Notes under the pieces: model-generated
Databases searched by the model: none
What the model was told of the DNA's origin: nothing
The model's input: only the letters and a program-made list of their open reading frames with translations
In this document: piece after piece, positions 8,701 to 15,362 of the stretch
Position numbering within the stretch: position 1 is the stretch's first letter
How the letters are laid out: each line of letters begins with the position of its first letter
NCBI GenBank assembly: GCA_946402335.1
Contig: CAMIWE010000019.1
Span: forward strand, 1 to 36,973
DNA from: an uncultured Lachnoclostridium sp.
GTDB lineage: Bacteria; Bacillota; Clostridia; Lachnospirales; Lachnospiraceae
Length of the DNA: 36,973 nucleotides
Direction of reading: 5' to 3'
Program-made: the position numbers and the translations under genes

Positions 8701-11700
8701 ACGGCCGATGCAGACGGAAACAATCTGGTAACGGACTACACGCAGTCCCAGCAGATTGTGGAAACGCAGGCTTTCCGTATTTCCACGAGTCAGGCAGCGC
8801 CGAACGCTGACTGCTCTTATGAATTAATTGTATTCGTTACCGATAATGCAGGCAATGTCAGTGAAGTCTGCAGGCAGGTGGTATATATTGACGGCGATAA
8901 GCCGGCAGTTGCGTCAATTTCGGTTGCTTCTCAGGATCCGAACGGATCAATCCGGGTGCTTCCGTATGACTTTTATGCAAACGGACCGGTTGTCGTAACC
9001 GTAACAGCTACGGATTCCTTTGGCGGTCCCGGAGCAGGTATCGAAAAGATAAAACTGTTCAATGACGGGGTTTTGTTAGCGGAAGGGGTTCCTGCCGAAG
9101 GCGGCACGACATGTACGTTTGTGATTCCGGCGGAAGAACTTCCGGAAGGGTATTCACAGACCTTCCGTTTCAGCGCGCAGGCCGTTGATTTATCCGGACT
9201 CATCGGAGACCTTACGGTTCCGACAGCGGAGAACTCAAACCTTACAAACGGGACGATCACGCTGGAAAATGCAGACCCGCTGGTTGAGATGGTTCTGCCG
9301 GAGGAAGGAAGAAAGATTCTCGACGATACCGAGGAGTGGTACGGCGATGATTTCAGTTTCATCATCCGGTTCATAGATGAGCAGTCCGGATTGGACGCCC
9401 TGTCCTTTGCGATTAACGGAACGCCGGTTGCTGCAGACGGAGACGGAATCGCAATTCCGTCGTCGTTCCTTGCGCAAGCACCTGTGACGGCTTCTCCGGA
9501 ATACCGGTTTAATACTTCGGACTATCCGAATGAAAAGGACGAATTTGTTATTACGGTTACCCTTACCGATGCAGCCGGGAACCGTACCGAATTTGAAAAG
9601 ATTCTCCGGATTGACCGTAAAAAGCCTGTTATAACCGGCTTTGAAGTGGCTCCGGAACGTGATGTGGATACGCTTCACTATCTGCAGTTCGGAACATTTG
9701 CAAACGGAAGGATTGCCATTACGGTTTCCGTTTCCGATGAGGCTCCGGCCTCCGGCACGGATAAGGTTATCCTTTACATCAACGGAAGTACGGACGGCCT
9801 TGTGGCAGATGTGACTGATGGCAGGGCAGTATTCCTTGTTCCGGCCGATGCGCTTACGGATGGATTCAATAACGGATACACATTTTCCGCCGTAGCGGTT
9901 GACCGTTACGGAAACATCGGAGAAAATGTACCGCTTGATTCCACGGCAATCCCGCAGATGGCGGGCAACCGGATTATCGTGGAGAATATTGCACCTTCGA
10001 TTTCCGTTACGAAGGACGGGGAGCCCGGCAAGACCGCAAACGGTCAGCAGTGGCATCTTTCCGACGTCAAATGGAACGTTCAGATTACGGATGAACAGTC
10101 CGGAATCGCTTCGGTATCCGTGAAATTGAACGGACAGACCGTTTCAAAGGACCTTGACGACAAGGACGTTTTAACGGATTACGGCAACGGCAGCGAAGCC
10201 GTTACAACACTGCAGTTCGTATTCAGCTCTTCGCAGGTGACGATCACGAACGAGAACTCGGTTACCATCGAGATTACCGCGAAGGATAACGCCGGAAACG
10301 AGAGCGTTGTATTTACGGACAAGATTTATAAAGATACGACCAAACCGGTTGTCAAAGGCTTCCGGTTCCAGCCGCAGGGCGGAACGGAAACCGGTCTGAT
10401 CGGTTCCGGTACCGTGATGAGCGACAGCGGATACTTCTTCGGCAGAGAGACGGTTGTAAGGATTTCTGCGGAAGACCCGAACAACGGATCCGGTATCATG
10501 AGCATTTCCTACTATCTGCGAAACGCAGACGGAACGGAAACGACTGTGAAGACTGTGGCGGCCGATGCGAACGGAGATGCGTTCATTAAGCTTCCGACAC
10601 CGTTTAAGGGCGAGCTTTACGCGAAGGCAACCGACCAGTTGTCCAACGTAAGTGATTACGCAGCGGTTAAAGGAATCATCATTGAGAATCCCGACAGCCA
10701 TAATGAGGAAACGCATATCGTTCTCACCAAAGGCCAGGCGACCGGATCGTTGGCAAATGGTACGGAATTATACAATAACAATGTGGAACTGAACGTCCGG
10801 ATTACCGATAAGTATTCCGGAATCAAAGCCGTTGAATGGTCTGTTACGGCAACGACCGATCAGGCGAAAAACCAGTCCGCGACGCTTACCGTCGGGAACA
10901 ACGGAGCACTTGGCGGCGATACGGGATGGACGGTTGTAACGACGGACGGAACGCTTGTTACCGAACTTAATAAGACCATTGTTGTTTCGAATGAAAGCAA
11001 TGAAATTACGGTTCGTGTAAGAATGCGTGACGGCGTCGGAAACACTTCCGAGAGAGTGCTTACGTTCGGTATTGATAAGACGATTCCGGTTGTAGAGTAC
11101 AGTTTTGATAACAATGCAGCCGATGCCGACCACGGAAACATTTTCAACCAGCCGAGAACCATGCGGATTTCGGTTACGGAGAAAAACTTCTCGGCTAACG
11201 ACTTTGTATGCAGTATCCGGAATTCGGAAGGGTCTGCTCCGGCACTCTCCCAGTGGACCGAAGAGCGCGATCCCGACGATCCGAACAAAGTGACCCATAC
11301 GGCGACGGTTCGTTTTCAGGCGGACGGTAATTATACGGTTAATCTCGGTTATACGGACCGTGCAGGAAACCGGGCAGGAATCCCTGCGGTACAGTCGTTT
11401 ATCATTGACCAGTCCCGGCCGGTAATCCTGATCGTGTTCGACAATAACGATGCGAAAAACGGAAACTATTATAACAAAGCACGTACCGCCACCGTTACGG
11501 TAGTGGAGCGAAACTTTGACGTAGCACGCGTGACAATGGAAAGCAACGCCCAGAAGCTTGGTGTCTGGAGTGCGAACGGCGACCGCCACAGCGTAACCGT
11601 AAGCTTTACCGACGACGGCGTCTATGACTTGAAGGTTTCCGCAACCGACCGTGCAGGCAATGAAGCCGATGTGCGGACCGAAGAGCAGTTCATTATTGAT

Positions 11701-12771
11701 ACGGTGGCACCCACGCTGACTCTGGAAGGCGTTAAGAGCGCCAACGGAAAAGATGATACCATTGCACCGGTCATCACCTGTACGGACGACAACTTTTATA
11801 TGGACGGCCTGAAGGTGGAGCTGAGCCGTGCAAAGCGCGATATGGAGATAAATGCCCCCGTCACGTCGAAAGAACTCACGGAAGAGGGCGTGAACGGTGT
11901 TCAGGTATTTTATGATATGAGCGTTAACCGCCAGCGGGATGACGACGATCTGTATACCTTCCGTATTGTTGCAACCGATAAGGCCGGAAACACCTGCGAG
12001 CAGATCGTGAAGTCATTTTCCGTAAACCGTTTCGGTTCCTATTACGAGATTGAAAATGCAGGGGACTTCAACAAACAATACGTCCTCGGTGTGGAAGACC
12101 TGCAGATCCGCGAGTTCAACGTTGACGATATCGATACGGATGAAGTTAAGATTACCGTTTTCCGAAACAATTCCCCGATAACGCTTGCGCGCGGTGATTA
12201 CCAGGTTAAGACGGTTATTGAGAAGGACCAGGACTGGAATGAATACCTTTACACGATCAAGAAAGAAATATTTGCGCAGGATGGCGAATATGTTATTGAG
12301 ATCGAGTCACAGGACAGAGCCGGAAACAAGAACGTGAATACGGCAGACGGAAAGGATGGTCTGATTTCGTTCTGTGTTGATAAGGTTGCTCCGGAGATTA
12401 TCGCGATCAACCCGGTTTCGAACGGCAAATACGCAGAAACCTCCATTACGGCGACCGTGGAAATCCGTGACAATTACAGACTGGAGGAAGTACGGTTTGT
12501 TCTGGACGGCAAGGTTCTTCCTTATACGGAATCCGGCTCATTGTATACGTTTGAGATTCCGCAGTCCGATTCCGCACAGAGACTTGTCATTGAGGCAACC
12601 GATAAAGCCGGAAACCGTAAGGTAGTTGAAGTCCGGAACTTCCTGGTTACGTCAAGTGCATTCATTCGATTCATCCATAATACACCGGCTTTGATCTCGT
12701 CGATCATTGCAGTTCTTCTTCTGCTCGGACTGATCGCGTTCCTGCTGATCCGAAGACGCAGAAATGCTTGA
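5704..12771 (+). CDS. Giant multi-module Ig-like surface protein with C-terminal membrane anchor
   Basis: A 2,355-residue exported protein. The N-terminus has a signal peptide (hydrophobic about 9-28, likely cut near TRA at 33-35). A carboxypeptidase-regulatory-like domain follows at about 148-232 (GPDGRFRIAF, SKDGYYSS). The rest is a chain of about 16 beta-sandwich modules ending in D-x-x-GN motifs (for example DNSGN, DHLGN, DRAGN), the pattern of bacterial Ig-like/adhesin repeats. Five ~240-residue double modules occupy residues ~593-1790. The C-terminus has one membrane segment (about 2330-2349) and a short RRRRNA tail; there is no LPXTG sortase motif. AGGAGG overlaps the previous stop, so it belongs to the kinase operon. 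Likely roles are adhesion, or a stalk whose state is reported to the kinase (inference). Confidence 0.9.
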   Translation: MKLRFEKPIMKIVAAVMSALLVFNLVPVGSFKTRAEGDAPLVSASYQLVSQDPAQGVYALSSIGSYELTNVNNPEEKITGQVINGRMEVTNFTDGASYALKMSLPGGAGWFYVPAQDAYFRAPADGVTLSISNGTEGNILCDRIPNIEYTGLVQGDEGNAVDQATVTLSSVGSLTLAQPKTVTTGPDGRFRIAFADLPGETISLTVSKDGYYSSTVSKFPAEGHDFGTIVIPRVRPDTTVPVISVPQDDSRFDYYLENGIGRAGVTQARIQLTEGVPGQYEQVSGLKYLYVCAEALGSFADVQAKIEPIEISGINYVYTHDVEPEKVYTYYVTDNSGNVSEPRQVTYKNDNYAPTYANTGLYSNEECTDNTGILVKTDGYYSESTVYLKFDTMDNGGSGVNHAEIFIKNPDSSEYTFYEAGIPQSNGAVVIPLTAEVFTRFKELGIIIYDKAGNGTVLLTLTAMGLSKDCVAVGSLGPVITETVEGSSVSPLQGAPGSVFKDPPKFTLTFTDPLDGGITALTATVNGNTVYDGDEGQVIDSATVYESGKQLVIRNPKDELGNELLQEGQNELVISCRNLYGVTISKTFNFILDRTAPVVSNISIEPGADGITVGSVNGEVYATGVVKIVVTAADGVTTAGLASITLLNDGEEYETKTVSEGDAVTFLIPKEYSADTDYSMNISFIVRDQLGNASAEIVPDGQNSNTGTGKINISASKTEFSLMVDPGNVIDGKEWYTSAPTITVTVRDEFSGIKKIYVSVNGLEVPGSPFTYTDGPLPDEKTLEVPIPAAYAGYDGICQIIVTAENGAGALSNILKTLYLDGTEPVVGSFALTPSEGGSINSMSHGTYIHGAFTVTVEALDQRVGTQTVVLLADGTEIGRATVSEDGKTATFVVTEENFSQELTRHSISAYAIDHLGNTGSAVLLAADNSNVTSGELVFDAVAPTASAVLEDGTPEGRTTGEGENSKVWYSSDIAWNVSLADAQSGIGSYSVSLNGTVLTADADGNNLVTDYTQSQQIVETQAFRISTSQAAPNADCSYELIVFVTDNAGNVSEVCRQVVYIDGDKPAVASISVASQDPNGSIRVLPYDFYANGPVVVTVTATDSFGGPGAGIEKIKLFNDGVLLAEGVPAEGGTTCTFVIPAEELPEGYSQTFRFSAQAVDLSGLIGDLTVPTAENSNLTNGTITLENADPLVEMVLPEEGRKILDDTEEWYGDDFSFIIRFIDEQSGLDALSFAINGTPVAADGDGIAIPSSFLAQAPVTASPEYRFNTSDYPNEKDEFVITVTLTDAAGNRTEFEKILRIDRKKPVITGFEVAPERDVDTLHYLQFGTFANGRIAITVSVSDEAPASGTDKVILYINGSTDGLVADVTDGRAVFLVPADALTDGFNNGYTFSAVAVDRYGNIGENVPLDSTAIPQMAGNRIIVENIAPSISVTKDGEPGKTANGQQWHLSDVKWNVQITDEQSGIASVSVKLNGQTVSKDLDDKDVLTDYGNGSEAVTTLQFVFSSSQVTITNENSVTIEITAKDNAGNESVVFTDKIYKDTTKPVVKGFRFQPQGGTETGLIGSGTVMSDSGYFFGRETVVRISAEDPNNGSGIMSISYYLRNADGTETTVKTVAADANGDAFIKLPTPFKGELYAKATDQLSNVSDYAAVKGIIIENPDSHNEETHIVLTKGQATGSLANGTELYNNNVELNVRITDKYSGIKAVEWSVTATTDQAKNQSATLTVGNNGALGGDTGWTVVTTDGTLVTELNKTIVVSNESNEITVRVRMRDGVGNTSERVLTFGIDKTIPVVEYSFDNNAADADHGNIFNQPRTMRISVTEKNFSANDFVCSIRNSEGSAPALSQWTEERDPDDPNKVTHTATVRFQADGNYTVNLGYTDRAGNRAGIPAVQSFIIDQSRPVILIVFDNNDAKNGNYYNKARTATVTVVERNFDVARVTMESNAQKLGVWSANGDRHSVTVSFTDDGVYDLKVSATDRAGNEADVRTEEQFIIDTVAPTLTLEGVKSANGKDDTIAPVITCTDDNFYMDGLKVELSRAKRDMEINAPVTSKELTEEGVNGVQVFYDMSVNRQRDDDDLYTFRIVATDKAGNTCEQIVKSFSVNRFGSYYEIENAGDFNKQYVLGVEDLQIREFNVDDIDTDEVKITVFRNNSPITLARGDYQVKTVIEKDQDWNEYLYTIKKEIFAQDGEYVIEIESQDRAGNKNVNTADGKDGLISFCVDKVAPEIIAINPVSNGKYAETSITATVEIRDNYRLEEVRFVLDGKVLPYTESGSLYTFEIPQSDSAQRLVIEATDKAGNRKVVEVRNFLVTSSAFIRFIHNTPALISSIIAVLLLLGLIAFLLIRRRRNA
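7480..11073 (+). repeat. Five tandem ~240-residue double-module protein repeats in the giant surface gene
   Basis: The boundary motif D-x-(T/K)-x-P-V, preceded by a hydrophobic strand, recurs at 7480, 8164, 8890, 9613, 10333 and 11074. Intervals are 684, 726, 723, 720 and 741 bases, all multiples of three. Each unit has module A (yFanG-type entry, VTVxAxD, F-x-VP, ending DxxGN) and module B (W-Y/H-x-S, VxVxDexSGI, NG, ending DxAGN). The DNA is diverged, so these are old protein-level duplications, not recent copies. Confidence 0.75.
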
Positions 12772-12796
12772 CAGAAAGCGAAAAGGGTAGTATATT
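12768..12796 (+). promoter_or_regulatory. metG promoter overlapping the stop of the giant gene
   Basis: A consensus TTGACA (12768-12773), a 17-base spacer and TATATT (12791-12796). The TGA stop of the giant gene is at 12769-12771, inside the -35 box. Transcripts of the upstream operon would run directly through this promoter and into the T-box. Confidence 0.8.
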
Positions 12797-12804
12797 GTAC
12801 CCAT

Positions 12805-13071
12805 TCAATAGGCAAAAGACTGTGAAGAGAAGAGTACCTTCCCGAATCCGTTACAGAGAATCCGCGGCGGTGAGAGCGGAACGGCAACTTGCGAGGGGAA
12901 CATGGACTCGGAGTCGCAGGGGCGAGCGCTTTGCGTAAGGTTCTGCCGGGAACACCCGTTATCGTGGAAGGCTGTAGATTTAAGCAGCTAAAGAGGCACA
13001 CATTGTGTGCGAAATAAAGTGGTACCACGAAGCTTTGGCTCTCGTCTTTATAAAAGACGGGAGCCATTTTT
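12805..13071 (+). ncRNA. Methionine T-box leader (tRNA-sensing riboswitch)
   Basis: This leader lies between the metG promoter and metG. The T-box core AAAGTGGTACCACG is at 13016-13029. Its UGGU can pair with an ACCA tRNA end, which suits tRNA-Met with discriminator A. Stem I contains the AGTA/GAGAAGAG loop-E region (about 12828-12836), and CTTCCC pairs with GGGGAA. Directly after that pairing is AUG at 12902-12904, the likely specifier codon, followed by a purine. A stem III hairpin GCACAC/GTGTGC lies just before the core (about 12996-13010). Uncharged tRNA-Met should favour antitermination and metG expression. Confidence 0.92.
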
Positions 13072-13075
13072 GATT
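13037..13075 (+). terminator. T-box intrinsic terminator
   Basis: GGCTCTCGTCTTT (13037-13049) pairs with AAAGACGGGAGCC (about 13053-13065) and is followed by ATTTTTGATTTTT. It competes with the antiterminator formed by the T-box core. It may also end readthrough from the upstream operon, for which I see no other terminator. Confidence 0.88.
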
Positions 13076-13094
13076 TTTATGAGGGAGGATTGAC

Positions 13095-15134
13095 ATGAGC
13101 GAAAAGAAACCCTACTACATTACAACAGCAATCCCGTATGCTTCCGGCAAGCCGCACATCGGAAACACCTACGAAGCGATTCTGGCGGACAGCATTGCCC
13201 GGTTTAAACGCAAACAGGGCTATGACGTATACTTCCAGACGGGAACCGACGAGCACGGCCTGAAAATCGAGGAGAAAGCCGCGAAGATGGGAATTACCCC
13301 GCAGGAATGCGCAAACCGCGCAACCAATCTGATTCGCGACATGTGGGATGTTGTCGGAACGTCTTACGATTATTTCATCCGTACCACGGATGCGGACCAT
13401 ATGCTGCAGGTACAGAAGATCTTTAAGAAATTCTATGATCAGGGAGACATTTACAAGAGTTCCTATGAGGGAATGTACTGTACGCCGTGCGAGACGTTCT
13501 GGACGAAGTCACAGCTTGTAAACGGACGCTGCCCGGATTGCGGCCGCGAGGTAACGCAGGCAAAGGAAGAGGCCTATTTCTTTAAGATGAGCAAATACGC
13601 CGACCGCCTGATCAACCATATCAATACGCATCCCGAGTTTATTCAGCCCGAGTCCCGTAAGAACGAGATGATGAACAACTTCCTGCTTCCGGGGCTGCAG
13701 GACCTTTGTGTCACGAGAAGCACATTTACCTGGGGCGTTCCGGTGGATTTTGATCCCCGCCATGTCGTTTATGTATGGCTTGACGCGCTTGTAAACTATA
13801 TTACCGGTCCCGGTTTTGACGTAGACGGAAACCATGGAGAGAATTTTAAGAAGTTCTGGCCGGCCGACCTGCATCTGATCGGAAAGGATATCCTCCGTTT
13901 CCATACGATTTACTGGCCGATCTTCCTGATGGCTTTGGATATTCCGCTGCCGAAGCAGGTATTCGGTCACCCCTGGCTGTTGCAGGGCGGCGAAAAGATG
14001 AGCAAGAGTAAAGGCAACGTAATTTATGCGGACGATCTTGCAAGTCTTTTCAACGTGGATGCGGTTCGTTACTTCGTACTGCATGAGATGCCGTTTGAAA
14101 GCGACGGAATCATTACCTGGGAGCTTATGACGGAACGGTACAATTCCGAACTGGCGAACACCCTCGGGAACCTTGTAAACCGTACGATTTCGATGAGCAA
14201 CAAGTATTTCGGCGGCGAGGTTCGTTCAACCGGTGCAGCCGAGGCTGTTGACGAAGACCTGAAGGCCGTTGTAAGCGGAACGAGAGAGCGCGTTGCCGCA
14301 AAGATGGACGAGCTCCGCGTGGCTGACGCGATTTCCGAAATCTTTACCTTGTTCAAACGCTGCAACAAATACATCGATGAGACGATGCCTTGGGCACTTG
14401 CAAAGGATGAGGCGAAGAAGGACCGGCTCAGTGAGGTGCTTTATAACCTGACCGAGTCCATCGTCATCGGCGCATCGCTGCTCGAGAGCTTCCTTCCCGA
14501 GACGGCGCAGAAGATTACCGCCCAGTTTAATACGAAAACCCGGGAGTATGACGAGCTGACTTCCTTCGGGCTTTATGAGAGCGGCACGAAAGTAACCGAT
14601 AAGCCCGAGATTCTGTTCGCAAGAGTTGATTTTAAGGAAATCGCTCCGAAGATTGCGGAAATTCAGGCAAAGCAGAAGGCTGAATACGAGGCGGAGCTTG
14701 CCGCACAGGGCATAACGGAGCCGAAAGCGGAAGCTGCCGCAAAGCCGGAAGAGAAGCCCGAAGAGAAAAAGGACGATGACAGCCGTTTTATCGATATCGA
14801 GCCGAAGGCTGAGATTGTCTATGACGATTTTGCGAAACTGCAGTTCCAGGTCGGCGTAATCCTCAAATGTGAGGAAGTGCCGAAGTCGAAGAAACTTCTG
14901 TGTTCGCAGGTAAAGGTCGGAAGCAAGGTGCTGCAGATCGTATCCGGTATTAAGAAGGATTACAGTGCCGAGGAGATGGTAGGAAAGCGCGTGATGGTTC
15001 TTACGAACCTGAAGCCCGCAACGCTGGCGGGAATTCAGTCCGAAGGCATGCTCCTTTGTGCAGAGGATGAGAACGGAGAGCTTTCCCTTATGAGCCCCGA
15101 GAAGTTTATGCCGAGCGGCGCGGAAATCTGCTGA
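13095..15134 (+). CDS. metG: Methionyl-tRNA synthetase
   Basis: A 679-residue class I synthetase that charges tRNA-Met. HIGN is at 21-24 and KMSKS at 301-305. The zinc knuckle has Cys129, Cys132, Cys146 and Cys149 (CTPC ... CPDC), so it is the one-knuckle form usual in Bacillota. A charged linker rich in EEKPEEKK (about 540-570) leads to a C-terminal OB-fold tRNA-binding domain (about 577-679, starting YDDFAKLQFQVGVIL), which supports dimerisation and tRNA binding. The length matches the long MetG form. The start is fixed by GGGAGG and follows a Met T-box that controls expression. A strong terminator follows. Confidence 0.97.
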   Translation: MSEKKPYYITTAIPYASGKPHIGNTYEAILADSIARFKRKQGYDVYFQTGTDEHGLKIEEKAAKMGITPQECANRATNLIRDMWDVVGTSYDYFIRTTDADHMLQVQKIFKKFYDQGDIYKSSYEGMYCTPCETFWTKSQLVNGRCPDCGREVTQAKEEAYFFKMSKYADRLINHINTHPEFIQPESRKNEMMNNFLLPGLQDLCVTRSTFTWGVPVDFDPRHVVYVWLDALVNYITGPGFDVDGNHGENFKKFWPADLHLIGKDILRFHTIYWPIFLMALDIPLPKQVFGHPWLLQGGEKMSKSKGNVIYADDLASLFNVDAVRYFVLHEMPFESDGIITWELMTERYNSELANTLGNLVNRTISMSNKYFGGEVRSTGAAEAVDEDLKAVVSGTRERVAAKMDELRVADAISEIFTLFKRCNKYIDETMPWALAKDEAKKDRLSEVLYNLTESIVIGASLLESFLPETAQKITAQFNTKTREYDELTSFGLYESGTKVTDKPEILFARVDFKEIAPKIAEIQAKQKAEYEAELAAQGITEPKAEAAAKPEEKPEEKKDDDSRFIDIEPKAEIVYDDFAKLQFQVGVILKCEEVPKSKKLLCSQVKVGSKVLQIVSGIKKDYSAEEMVGKRVMVLTNLKPATLAGIQSEGMLLCAEDENGELSLMSPEKFMPSGAEIC

Positions 15135-15166
15135 TTCAAAAAAGATTCATTTTGAAAAAGGAAAAT

Positions 15167-15209
15167 TCCGTCGCAAGACCCGAAAAACGGTTTTGCGACG
15201 GAGTTTTTT
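15167..15209 (+). terminator. Terminator after metG
   Basis: TCCGTCGCAA (15167-15176) pairs perfectly with TTGCGACGGA (15193-15202), then GTTTTTTG. It sits about 33 bases after the metG stop. Confidence 0.9.
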
Positions 15210-15262
15210 GTTAATTTCATGCAAAAAACAAACGGTTTTTGCCATCATTTTGACTTAGTCCG

Positions 15263-15291
15263 TTGTATTTTTCGCAGTTTTGTTATATTAT
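15263..15291 (+). promoter_or_regulatory. Promoter of the permease/ATPase/malQ unit
   Basis: TTGTAT (15263-15268), a 17-base spacer and TATTAT (15286-15291). The remainder of the 15135-15362 gap holds the metG terminator and the leader hairpin described next. Confidence 0.6.
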
Positions 15292-15316
15292 TACTGTGTA
15301 TGTAATTTGTAACGAA

Positions 15317-15346
15317 CTTCCGCATAACGGTTCCTGGTTGCGGAAG
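15317..15346 (+). promoter_or_regulatory. Leader hairpin before the permease ribosome site
   Basis: CTTCCGCA (15317-15324) and TGCGGAAG (15339-15346) form a perfect 8-bp stem with a 14-base loop, four bases before CGGAGG. No T-run follows, so it is more likely a translational or stability element than a terminator. Confidence 0.5.
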
Positions 15347-15362
15347 TATCCGGAGGTTTTGT

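Noticed and set aside
9235-11589. Long minus-strand open frames opposite the giant surface gene
   Set aside because: They follow from the repeated codon use of the giant gene. No start signals or recognisable protein text.
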